NCBI GenBank assembly: GCA_030745955.1
Contig: JASLNQ010000032.1
Location: 1-13,813 of the forward strand
DNA: 13,813 nt
Direction: 5' to 3'
Origin: Dehalococcoidia bacterium
GTDB lineage: Bacteria; Chloroflexota; Dehalococcoidia; UBA1151; UBA1328
Shown: in pieces, positions 1-7,016 of the stretch
Layout: every line of letters starts with the position of its first letter
Numbering within the stretch: the first letter of the stretch is position 1
Notes under the pieces: generated by a model
The model's database searches: none
What the model was told of the DNA's origin: nothing
Seen by the model: the letters and a program-made list of their open reading frames with translations, nothing else
Made by a program: the position numbers and the translations under genes

Positions 1-102
1 GGTCCATGTATCAAGACCGCCCGTGTCCAGGCGGCCCATGCAAACGCCCCTTATGCCCAACTGTTTAATACGCCTCAGCGAGCGGTCTTCGAGAGCGTCT
101 AG
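1..102 (+). CDS. Possible C-terminal tail of an unknown plus-strand gene, cut by the window edge
   Basis: Frame 1 is open from the first base to a TAG at 100-102, giving 33 residues that end in NTPQRAVFESV. The composition is protein-like, but frame 2 is also open here, so the support is weak. I do not recognise the family and no function can be given. If real, it would end about 140 bases before the stop of the convergent sulfatase gene. The alternative is simple non-coding sequence downstream of the sulfatase. Confidence 0.22.
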   Translation, partial: GPCIKTARVQAAHANAPYAQLFNTPQRAVFESV

Positions 103-136
103 GAACAATGTCAGTGTTGGTGTTTCATGGGTCTCG

Positions 137-153
137 GGCCAGCGGGACTGGCC
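137..153. repeat. Small perfect hairpin downstream of the sulfatase gene
   Basis: GGCCAG (137-142) pairs perfectly with CTGGCC (148-153) across a five-base loop. Neither strand has a clean T-run directly after it, so it is not a convincing intrinsic terminator. It lies in the convergent gap between the possible gene tail ending at 102 and the sulfatase stop at 244, where a transcription end would be expected. The rest of positions 103-243 shows nothing else I can name. Confidence 0.4.
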
Positions 154-243
154 AATTATCGAATCATCAATTCCGCTTTTGTCGTAAACCATTCTTGTTT
201 TCTCTCTCCAGCCACAATCCCGGTTGTATTTTTAATTGGAGTC

Positions 244-1611
244 CTAAACCATTCCATGCGCCACGTATTCGTGATTGGCGGAAGCGTAGTCGGCTTCCCA
301 GCGCTGTTCAATACCGGTCCGCCATTCTTCGGCAAGCTTTTTTAACTCGGCAGTAATTTCGGGTTCTGCATCTGCCAGGTTTTTCGATTCTGAAGGATCT
401 GTTTCAACGTTCGAAAGATGGACATCCGCGATCGGCTCATCATCTTCCACCAACTGACCGTTCAATAAAAGCTTCCACTTGCCACGTCGGACAGCTGTCT
501 GCCTTTCCATCTCCCAGAAGATCGGCCGCTCTGCGATTTCATTTTGATCTGCTACATGCGAAAGCAAGCTTGTACCGTCCAGTTCGTAGCTGCTGGCATC
601 CGCGCCCACAGCTTCGAGGACGGTTGGCACGATATCCATGGAAGCGCACGGGGTGCCGGAAATCCGGCCCGGTGCTATTCCGGCCGGCCAGTGCATGATC
701 GCCGGGACCTTGATCCCGCCTTCAAACAGGCTGAACTTGTGTCCCTTCAGGCCGCCCGAGGTCCCGCCGTAGTATGGGTCTTGCCGACCGTCGAGCCAGT
801 TGCGTGATTCCCGTGAGGGTCCGTTGTCGGAGGTAAAGACCGAAAGTGTGTTGTCGGCAATTCCAAGCCGGTCCAGTTCGTCGATGATGCTGGAGATAGC
901 ATCGTCGACCGCGCTGATCATCGCTGCCATCACGCGGCGGTCCCAGGGCAGGTCGGCGAAACGGTCCATATATTTCTGGGGAGCGTGCATCGGATAGTGC
1001 GGAGCGTTGAACGGCACATACAGGAAGAACGGCCTGTCCGACACGCTCATCTCCCGCAGGTATTCGATTGCCTTCACGGCGATCAACTCGGTGAAATACT
1101 CGCCGTTCCGCCAGATTTCCTCGTTGTCTTCCCACAAATCGTGCGTTGGGTTCAGGCTCGGTCCCGGCCGGTTGGCGCCCCAGTAGAAGATGTGGGAGTA
1201 GAAGTCGATACACCCGGCCATGAAGCCGAATGTCTTGTCGAACCCATGTGCGCCGGGTCGCGATTCTTCGGCCAGCCCAAGGTGCCATTTGCCGGTGATC
1301 GCGGTCTGGTAACCCTCTTTCCCGAGCATCGTTGCGAGGGTTGGGGTGGTGGCGGGCAGGCCCGTTGCAGTGCGGTGCCCCCTGAGGATCGACCGCACAC
1401 CCGCGTTCCCCGGATACCTCCCCGAGAGCAACGCGGCCCGTGACGGAGAGCAGACAGGGCTGTTGGAGTACCAGTCGGTGAACCTGACACCCTCGTTCGC
1501 CATTCTGTCGAGCGTGGGTGTTCGGAAATCGGTCGCCCCCATGCAGGATAGGTCGCCATAGCCCTGGTCGTCGGTCAGAAAGACAATCACGTTCGGTTGC
1601 GTGTCAGCCAT
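244..1611 (-). CDS. Type I (formylglycine-dependent) sulfatase, cytoplasmic-looking
   Basis: This 455-residue protein belongs to the alkaline phosphatase-superfamily sulfatases, which hydrolyse sulfate esters. The N-terminus has the metal-binding TDDQGYGD segment (residues 13-20, Asp14/Asp15). The activation motif C-S-P-S-R at 54-58 matches CxPxR, so Cys54 would be converted to formylglycine. GKWHLG (107-112) supplies the expected Lys and His, His205 sits in NAPHYP, and SDNG (261-264) supplies the second metal Asp/Asn. Lys289 or Lys292 in GLKGHK is the usual substrate-contact lysine. The length is typical of the family. No signal peptide or lipobox is visible, which is unusual because many sulfatases are exported; a cytoplasmic enzyme acting on imported sulfated molecules is inferred. 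The ATG at 1611 is preceded by AAGGGG (1623-1628). The substrate cannot be read from sequence. Confidence 0.93.
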   Translation of the reverse strand: MADTQPNVIVFLTDDQGYGDLSCMGATDFRTPTLDRMANEGVRFTDWYSNSPVCSPSRAALLSGRYPGNAGVRSILRGHRTATGLPATTPTLATMLGKEGYQTAITGKWHLGLAEESRPGAHGFDKTFGFMAGCIDFYSHIFYWGANRPGPSLNPTHDLWEDNEEIWRNGEYFTELIAVKAIEYLREMSVSDRPFFLYVPFNAPHYPMHAPQKYMDRFADLPWDRRVMAAMISAVDDAISSIIDELDRLGIADNTLSVFTSDNGPSRESRNWLDGRQDPYYGGTSGGLKGHKFSLFEGGIKVPAIMHWPAGIAPGRISGTPCASMDIVPTVLEAVGADASSYELDGTSLLSHVADQNEIAERPIFWEMERQTAVRRGKWKLLLNGQLVEDDEPIADVHLSNVETDPSESKNLADAEPEITAELKKLAEEWRTGIEQRWEADYASANHEYVAHGMV

Positions 1612-1622
1612 TCGTTTTCGTT

Positions 1623-1628
1623 CCCCTT
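1623..1628 (-). promoter_or_regulatory. Ribosome binding site of the sulfatase gene
   Basis: On the minus strand AAGGGG lies 11 bases before the ATG at 1611. It sits in a ten-base string (GAAGGGGAAC) that also precedes the galactonate-dehydratase-like gene. The spacing is slightly long. Confidence 0.5.
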
Positions 1629-1766
1629 CCGCCGCGCATGCATCCGATTTGACTGCACGGCGCAGCGAAAGCCTAGCGGAAAAACCTGGGAGAGAGGAGT
1701 CGGATCGCCATAATGTGGCACTGATGCCAGGTGACAGTTGGTGCAGTTGCGCAGGGTGGCCGCATT

Positions 1767-1801
1767 CCCCTCTCCCTACGAGGGAGGGCTAGGGTGTGGG
1801 T
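1767..1801 (+). repeat. G/C-run intergenic repeat, left copy of an inverted pair
   Basis: This stretch consists of C-runs and T-C runs followed by AGGGAGGG, CTAGGG and GTGGGT, and it can fold on itself (CCCTC...GAGGG). The reverse complement of 1938-1974 follows the same plan: C/T runs, then AGGAAGGGAG, TTAG and GTGGGT. The two copies therefore face each other. Short repeats of this look occur between genes in many GC-rich bacteria. The other parts of the 1612-2014 gap show no gene. Confidence 0.5.
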
Positions 1802-1937
1802 GGTTCCCAAAGACGCGTGACCTACCGCCTACAAGTTACGCTAAACCTTTTCACCGGAGAAGGCCGCGCCCCACCCTGGATCCCTCGGCTCCGATGACTA
1901 CGCTCGGGACGTGGTGACTACTCTAGTGATCACCGCG

Positions 1938-1974
1938 ACCCACTTTCTAACTCCCTTCCTGCCAGGGAGGGAGG
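1938..1974 (-). repeat. G/C-run intergenic repeat, right copy of an inverted pair
   Basis: The plus strand reads ACCCACTTTCTAACTCCC, then a short spacer and AGGGAGGGAGG. The reverse complement aligns with the repeat at 1767-1801 with several mismatches. Together the two copies bracket about 136 bases that carry no reading frame I would call. A small non-autonomous mobile element is one possible explanation; a pair of independent palindromic repeats is the other. Confidence 0.45.
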
Positions 1975-2014
1975 ACGCAGGCACCCTGATCACACCCTCC
2001 GCAACACTGCGCAC

Positions 2015-3124
2015 TCAGTCGACCGGTGTTACTACCACCTGTTGTAAGGTCAGTTTTTCGAGCAATTCCGGGTCGGGTTCGGGCAGGCCGTTTTCGAAGG
2101 GCAGCATCGCTTGCTTCGGGGTTAGCACGATCTCGGGCTGACCGAGGTCGCGGGTGTAAAACCGGGAGGAAGGGAACAGGTCGCCCGGGTAGAGGAAATT
2201 GGGCAGGGTCGCCAGCTCGACGCAGACCGCCGAACCGACTGCACTTTCGAGCATCCCACCGACCCACACCGGGACTCCTGCATCGCGGCATATATCGTGA
2301 ATCCGCACGGCGTTGGAGAGTCCACCCACCCGGCCCGGCTTGATATTCACGTATTCGCAGGCACCGATCTTTAACGCTTGCTCGACCACGCGGGGTCCGG
2401 TCACCGACTCGTCCAGGCAGACGGGGGTTTCGATTGCACGGGCCAGTTCGGCGTGATCGAGAATATCGTCGTGGCCCAGCGGCTGTTCGATGAACTCCAG
2501 GTGAAATTTGTCGACCTGCCTGAACATGTCGAGATCGTCGAGCGTGAACCCCGAGTTGCAGTCGATGTGGAACTTCTCGTTGGGGAACGTCGAACGTACG
2601 GCCTGCAGCATGTCAACGTCCCAGCCACGCCCGAACTTCAGCTTCACCCTCGGGAACCCGGCGTCTATCGCCTGTTGGATGTTCCCGAGAAGCATGTCGA
2701 AGGAATCCTGGATCCCGAAGTCGGCACCGGCCTGGACCGCCCGACTGGTCCCGCCCAGCAACTGGTGCAGCGGCAAGCCCTGGATCTTTACTTCGAGCGT
2801 CCACCATGCTGTTTCGAGGGCTGCCTTGGCAAACTGGTTGCCCTTGAACACCGAGAGCGCCCGTGAAACGTCTTCGGCGGTTTCAAACTCGTGCCCGACT
2901 ATTCGGGGTCCAAAGTACTCCGACAGGTTCAGAAAGACACCCGCTGCGCCTTCGGGACTGTATGAAGGCTTTTCAAGCGGTGTCGACTCTGCCCATGCGT
3001 GGTGTTCGCCGCTGGTCGCCTTCACCAGAACAGAGTGGATCTCATAATCGACGCCATACGCCGTGCGCCACGGATAGATGAGCGGCATCGCCACGTGGAA
3101 TATTTCGAGAGAATCGATTTTCAT
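2015..3124 (-). CDS. Enolase-superfamily enzyme of the o-succinylbenzoate synthase / N-succinylamino acid racemase group
   Basis: This 369-residue protein has the muconate-lactonizing subgroup layout: a capping domain (about 1-125), a barrel, and a C-terminal return to the cap. All expected catalytic residues are present. They are the KLK pair Lys161/Lys163 on the second strand, metal ligands Asp188 (HIDCN), Glu213 (FIEQP) and Asp238 (CLDES), and Lys262 in NIKPGRVGG on the sixth strand. GGMLES (289-294) is a hallmark of the OSBS/NSAR family. These enzymes either make o-succinylbenzoate for menaquinone or racemise N-succinylamino acids, and some do both. No other menaquinone gene is nearby, so a racemase or dipeptide-epimerase-like role is more likely here; this is inference. 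The gene is divergent from the PadR regulator with 187 bases between the starts. The ATG at 3124 has no obvious Shine-Dalgarno sequence. Confidence 0.9.
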   Translation of the reverse strand: MKIDSLEIFHVAMPLIYPWRTAYGVDYEIHSVLVKATSGEHHAWAESTPLEKPSYSPEGAAGVFLNLSEYFGPRIVGHEFETAEDVSRALSVFKGNQFAKAALETAWWTLEVKIQGLPLHQLLGGTSRAVQAGADFGIQDSFDMLLGNIQQAIDAGFPRVKLKFGRGWDVDMLQAVRSTFPNEKFHIDCNSGFTLDDLDMFRQVDKFHLEFIEQPLGHDDILDHAELARAIETPVCLDESVTGPRVVEQALKIGACEYVNIKPGRVGGLSNAVRIHDICRDAGVPVWVGGMLESAVGSAVCVELATLPNFLYPGDLFPSSRFYTRDLGQPEIVLTPKQAMLPFENGLPEPDPELLEKLTLQQVVVTPVD

Positions 3125-3213
3125 TCGGATGATTTTAGGCTGAAGACGCCTGGAATGCGGGTCGCAGCCGGGTCGAGTCGCCGGGATGAAAGGCTATCGT
3201 GTCATCGTGCCTG

Positions 3214-3239
3214 CAAACCGGATGTGAAGTCCGGGTTTG
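3214..3239. repeat. Inverted repeat in the divergent promoter region
   Basis: CAAACCGGA (3214-3222) pairs with TCCGGGTTTG (3230-3239) with one bulged base and a seven-base loop. It lies between the divergent starts at 3124 and 3312. It could be an operator or the folded leader of the racemase-like gene. No function is proven. Confidence 0.4.
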
Positions 3240-3255
3240 ACGGAGCTACTCCATA

Positions 3256-3290
3256 TTGATATAGTCCTATTTGTACTAAGACATTATGGT
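3256..3290 (+). promoter_or_regulatory. Candidate promoter/operator of the PadR-RND operon
   Basis: This AT-rich block stands out from its GC-rich surroundings, 20-55 bases before the PadR start. TTGATA (3256-3261) is a fair -35 element, but the matching -10 is poor (AGACAT or GACATT at 17-18 bases). TAGT (3262-3265) and ACTA (3275-3278) form an inverted repeat with a nine-base spacer, inside the same stretch. PadR proteins often bind inverted repeats overlapping their own promoter, so autorepression is a reasonable inference. Confidence 0.35.
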
Positions 3291-3300
3291 CTAAGCCAGC

Positions 3301-3305
3301 AGGGA
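3301..3305 (+). promoter_or_regulatory. Ribosome binding site that decides the PadR start
   Basis: AGGGA lies six bases before the ATG at 3312, which supports that start over the in-frame TTG at 3237. Confidence 0.55.
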
Positions 3306-3311
3306 TTACAG

Positions 3312-3968
3312 ATGGTCGCCCGTCGTCCACCACCCAGGTCACAGCCGAAGCCGTTGCCGAAGTCCGGTTACCTGATACTCGGCCTTCTCAGTCTCGGCGA
3401 AATGTCGGGTTATGAGTTGAAGCAGCAGGCTGACATGAGCGTCGCGCTGTTTTACGCCAGTCCAGCCCGCAGCCAGATATACACCGAGCTAAGGCGTCTG
3501 TCCGAGTTGGGGTACGCAACCGAACGCGAAGTCGAGCAGACCGACCGGCCCGACAAGCGGCTCTATTCGATAACCGAATCCGGTGAGGCGGCGCTCAGGG
3601 ACTGGCTCGAAAACACACCCACCTCAGCCGATGTGATCAAGAGCCACCTGCTGTTGAAAGTGTTCTTTGGCAGCCGCATGGACCGTTCAATGCTGATCGA
3701 TGAGGTGCGCCGGTATCGGGACGACTCGCTGAGCTTCAGGGCGAGGCTTGAGGAGATCCTGATCCAGGGTGCCGGGGAGCCAGACTCGCTGTTTTTGTAC
3801 CTGACAATCGGCCAGGGCATTTCTCACACCCGGGCGGACGAGGTCTGGGCCAGTGAGGCGCTCCGGCTGCTCGCGGGTGCAGACGAAGAGTTCATATGGT
3901 CGAATGACCAGGGCCTTTCGGCATTTGCTGATATCTATCCCGAAAATCAGGAATCGAGTGCACGATGA
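3312..3968 (+). CDS. PadR-family transcriptional regulator
   Basis: This 218-residue DNA-binding protein begins with a basic, proline-rich tail (residues 1-17). The PadR winged helix follows at about 18-101: YLILGLLSLGEMSGYELKQ, then RSQIYTELRRLSELGY (recognition helix region), then a wing with the KRLYSIT strand and GEAALRDWL. The remainder (about 105-190) is helical and matches the C-terminal dimerisation region of the longer PadR/AphA-like subfamily. The ATG at 3312 is chosen because of its AGGGA site; an in-frame TTG at 3237 would add 25 residues encoded by the presumed promoter. The stop overlaps the start of the RND exporter as ATGA, so the two are almost certainly translated together. 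PadR regulators commonly repress adjacent efflux genes until a small ligand binds, which is the likely role here. Confidence 0.92.
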   Translation: MVARRPPPRSQPKPLPKSGYLILGLLSLGEMSGYELKQQADMSVALFYASPARSQIYTELRRLSELGYATEREVEQTDRPDKRLYSITESGEAALRDWLENTPTSADVIKSHLLLKVFFGSRMDRSMLIDEVRRYRDDSLSFRARLEEILIQGAGEPDSLFLYLTIGQGISHTRADEVWASEALRLLAGADEEFIWSNDQGLSAFADIYPENQESSAR

Positions 3969-6817
3969 CATCCCCCTCTCACACTGATAACCGCGCCACT
4001 CGCCTGTCGGCCGGGCTCGAGCGTAACTCCCGCAGGGTCATCGCCGGGGCACTGTTGCTGACCGTGCTGCTCACGATCCCGTATTTCCTGCTCATACCCG
4101 ACACCGAGGCTTCGCAGAACCCGAAAGGGAACGTCTTCGACGTCCAGGACGATATCGACGAGCGCTTCGAGTCCGAGATCCACGGCTCCGGCTGGCTGTT
4201 CGAGTCGCGGACAGGCGACATCCTCACCCGCGACGGGCTGCTTGAGGTTCTCGAGAACAGCCAGGCCCTGCGGGATGCCGATGGCCGCGGTGAGTTGACG
4301 CCTGAGCGCTTGCCCGTCCAGCCGTATCTCATCAACAGGGTCGACCCGGACACTGGCCGTACGATCCGCGGCATCGACACCCTCGCCGATGCTGTCGACG
4401 ATGTGTTTCGTGCCGACCCGCGCCTCCCGGCAGGACTTGCCGAAGCCACCGACGAGCAGGTCAAGCTCGTTATCCACATGCTGTTCAGCGACCCCCGCTC
4501 GGCCGACCTGAGGGAAGTGATCTCGGTAAAGGCCACGAAAGAACCGCGTGTCGTGCTGGGCCAGGAGATCGAGTGGTGGACTGCGCCGGCGATCCTGGCT
4601 TACACCGTTGCCGACAACCAGAAGCTTGGCGGCGGGACCCAGCAGATCGGACTCGGTGTCAACGACATCATCCTCGACAAGGAGGAGTTCAACCGCAACG
4701 TCCAGGAGGTTTTGCGGGGTGACCAGGCCCACGTCCGCGCCTGGGGCATTGCCATCGATGTCTCGCTCGAAAGCCAGGATCAGGGTGCGATTGCCGGCAC
4801 CTTCATCATGTTCACCGTGATCGGCGCCGTCGTGGTCGTCGGGATTGCGCTGCGCTCCTACTGGGCCATGGCCCTTACCGGTGCCGGGCTGGGCATCTTG
4901 ATGGTCTGGCTTAAGGGTCTGACCAATCTCGTCGGGATCGAGGGTGGGCTCATCATCGAGCTCATCGTGCCGGTGGCCATGATCGCCCTGGGTGTTGACT
5001 TCGCGGTCCACGCGCTGAAGAGATACGAGGAGGAGAGGTCGCTCGGGCTCGGGCCGCGCCGAGCGTTTGTCACCGGTCTTGGCGGCGTACTGGGTGCGCT
5101 CGCGCTCGCCTTCGCCTCGGACGGGCTTGCGTTCCTCGCCAACACATCGTCGGGAATCGAGTCGGTCATCCATTTCGGCATTGCTGCGGCGATCGCGGTT
5201 GCGTCGTCGTTCATCGTGCTGGGGATAGTCGTTCCGCTGGCCAAGATGGAGATCGACCTCGTAAGGGTCGGACGCCCGAACCGGACGGGCCGACTGGCCG
5301 CAGTGCGCACAATCTACAACTCATTCAGCGTCGCCGTGCTCTCGGGTGTAGCCGTTGTGTTTATCGTCGCCCGCGGGGTGATACCGAACGGTGTCGAGCT
5401 GGTGATCCTTGTCGTGACCATCGGCCTGCACCTGGTCCTGCCGTTGTACCTCACTAGCCGTCGACCGGTAAACGCCTCCGATGCGGCGTCCGATCCGGGA
5501 CTTAGCAGAGCTCACACGCCATCGGAGGGGCCACTGGTGCGACTCGTCACGTCGCTGGCCCGCTGGCGTTACATCGTGTTGCCCGCTGCGCTGGGGATCA
5601 CTGTGGTTTCTGTCGTGTTTGCCACGCGGCTCGAAGCAACGTTCGATGTGAAGGACTTCTTTGCTTCCGAAGCCGACTTTGTTGTCTCGCTCGACAAGAT
5701 CGATGAGCATGTCGCAGACCGTGGCGGAGAGCCGGCGATTATTTACCTGAGGGGAGATTTCACCGACCCGGAGGCCGTGGCCGCAACCGACCGGTTTATC
5801 GCGAACCTCGTCAACAATCCCTACGTGGCACGTAAGACGACAGGTGAGCCGGACGTGTGGGAGTCGATCATTTCAATCACCCGCCGCATTACGTTGTCGG
5901 AGCACACGCGCCCTCTGGCCGAAGCGCTGGCAGGCGTGGTGATAACGGACGCCGACGGGGACGGATTGCCGGACGACCAGGCCGGTCAGCGCGCGGTGCT
6001 GGAATACGCGGCCGGCAAAGGCGTGCCGTTGGATGAGGATGAGCTTGCGCTGACTGCCGCCCAGGTGAGTGAGATCATCGACTACCCGGGTGAGGCGGGG
6101 GTGCAGACCACCATCTTCGTCCTCGGCATTCCGGGTACCCGAAGGCAAGAGGTGGTTACTGCGGCCCGCGACGCGCTCGTCGCCGACCTCGCTATCTTCG
6201 ACGAGACCGATGCCATATCGGTCGCCTCACTCACCGGATCGCCGTTCACCAGGCAGGTCCAGCTGGAGGCCACCACCGACGCTTTGCAGACGTCCATACC
6301 TATCGCGGCGATCGGCGCTTTCCTGCTGGTTTTACTCGTAATGCGATCGGTCCCCTACGCAGTCGTCACTGTCATTCCGATAGGGCTCGTCGTGGCGTGG
6401 CTGTACGCAATCATGTACGTCGGGGGTTTTGCCTTCAACTTTGTCACTGCCACCATTGGGGCGGTCTCCATCGGTGTCGGGATTGACTTCTCGATCCATA
6501 TGACCGAGCGGTTCAGGGAGGAGCTGGGGCGTGCTCCGTCACGCGCCAGTGCCCTTGCGCAGGCCACCCGGGGCACGGGGGTGGCGCTTGCGGCCTCAGC
6601 CGCTTCGAGTATCGTGGGGTTTCTGATTCTCGGCCTGGCCCCCATGCCGCTGTTTTCTTCGTACGGTTTCCTCACGGCCATCATGATCGCCCTGGCCCTC
6701 GCGGCTTCGCTGATCGTTCTGCCTTCCCTGCTCATGCTGGTAACGCCGGAACTTGCCTCCGGGCCAGCAGGTGGGTCGGTCCGTGAAGAGGCAGTCGAAG
6801 GGGCTGACGGCGGCTGA
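3965..6817 (+). CDS. RND-superfamily exporter (HAE3-like), 950 residues
   Basis: This inner-membrane, proton-driven exporter has two RND repeats. The first membrane helix is at about 24-45, followed by an extracytoplasmic domain (about 46-270) and five helices between 274 and 427 that include GVDFAVH (343-349). The second repeat starts with a helix at about 536-555, then a second external domain (to about 770), then five helices with GIDFSIH (839-845). The two GxDF(A/S)xH motifs carry the acidic residue typical of the transport path. Two more hydrophobic stretches, at about 453-470 and 478-496, lie between the repeats, giving 14 rather than the usual 12 helices. The second external domain contains DADGDGLPDD (662-671), like a thrombospondin-3 calcium loop. 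The gene overlaps the PadR stop by four bases. The substrate is unknown; lipids, hopanoids or hydrophobic toxins are typical for relatives. Confidence 0.9.
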   Translation: MTSPSHTDNRATRLSAGLERNSRRVIAGALLLTVLLTIPYFLLIPDTEASQNPKGNVFDVQDDIDERFESEIHGSGWLFESRTGDILTRDGLLEVLENSQALRDADGRGELTPERLPVQPYLINRVDPDTGRTIRGIDTLADAVDDVFRADPRLPAGLAEATDEQVKLVIHMLFSDPRSADLREVISVKATKEPRVVLGQEIEWWTAPAILAYTVADNQKLGGGTQQIGLGVNDIILDKEEFNRNVQEVLRGDQAHVRAWGIAIDVSLESQDQGAIAGTFIMFTVIGAVVVVGIALRSYWAMALTGAGLGILMVWLKGLTNLVGIEGGLIIELIVPVAMIALGVDFAVHALKRYEEERSLGLGPRRAFVTGLGGVLGALALAFASDGLAFLANTSSGIESVIHFGIAAAIAVASSFIVLGIVVPLAKMEIDLVRVGRPNRTGRLAAVRTIYNSFSVAVLSGVAVVFIVARGVIPNGVELVILVVTIGLHLVLPLYLTSRRPVNASDAASDPGLSRAHTPSEGPLVRLVTSLARWRYIVLPAALGITVVSVVFATRLEATFDVKDFFASEADFVVSLDKIDEHVADRGGEPAIIYLRGDFTDPEAVAATDRFIANLVNNPYVARKTTGEPDVWESIISITRRITLSEHTRPLAEALAGVVITDADGDGLPDDQAGQRAVLEYAAGKGVPLDEDELALTAAQVSEIIDYPGEAGVQTTIFVLGIPGTRRQEVVTAARDALVADLAIFDETDAISVASLTGSPFTRQVQLEATTDALQTSIPIAAIGAFLLVLLVMRSVPYAVVTVIPIGLVVAWLYAIMYVGGFAFNFVTATIGAVSIGVGIDFSIHMTERFREELGRAPSRASALAQATRGTGVALAASAASSIVGFLILGLAPMPLFSSYGFLTAIMIALALAASLIVLPSLLMLVTPELASGPAGGSVREEAVEGADGG

Positions 6818-6951
6818 ATCGATCCTGTGCCGGGTGGTTCCTAACAACGAGGTCGGAGCGAAGGGGACCGGGGACGGAATGCGCGAGTGCCCACGATTGC
6901 TTTCACTGCCTGGGACCAGTTGCGATACCCGTGCTGGACAGAATCTGGCAC

Positions 6952-6994
6952 CTAACGGGTTCGGGCTGGTTTCAACCCGTTAGATTCATTTTTT
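6952..6994 (+). terminator. Intrinsic terminator of the PadR-RND operon
   Basis: CTAACGGGTT (6952-6961) pairs perfectly with AACCCGTTAG (6974-6983) over a 12-base loop, followed by ATTCA and six T (6989-6994). It lies about 135 bases after the RND stop and before the convergent kinase stop at 7017. The T-run continues into a TTTTTGCAAAAA palindrome (6990-7001), which could also help stop transcription from the other side. The rest of 6818-6951 holds no gene I can support. Confidence 0.8.
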
Positions 6995-7016
6995 GCAAAA
7001 AGGGCGCGGAATCCTG

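Noticed and set aside
722..1288. A 188-codon minus-strand frame overlapping the sulfatase
   Set aside because: It is an alternate frame of the sulfatase gene, Arg/Pro-rich and without motifs.
3237..3311. N-terminal extension of the PadR gene from a TTG
   Set aside because: The extra 25 codons coincide with the AT-rich promoter-like block and half of an inverted repeat. The ATG at 3312 has a good ribosome site and fits the family.
3947..5173. A 408-codon open frame on the minus strand
   Set aside because: It lies antisense to the well-supported RND exporter and has the Asp/Glu/Arg/His-rich composition of an opposite-strand shadow in GC-rich DNA, with no recognisable domain.
6879..6983. Small plus-strand frame of 34 codons after the RND gene, preceded by a G-rich string
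   Set aside because: Its stop lies in the terminator stem and the peptide looks random. It is more likely leader or terminator sequence.
6884..6994. A REP-like element associated with a RAYT transposase
   Set aside because: The CTGGCACCTAACGGGTT wording recalls such repeats, but only one copy is present and the hairpin plus T-run is fully explained as a terminator.
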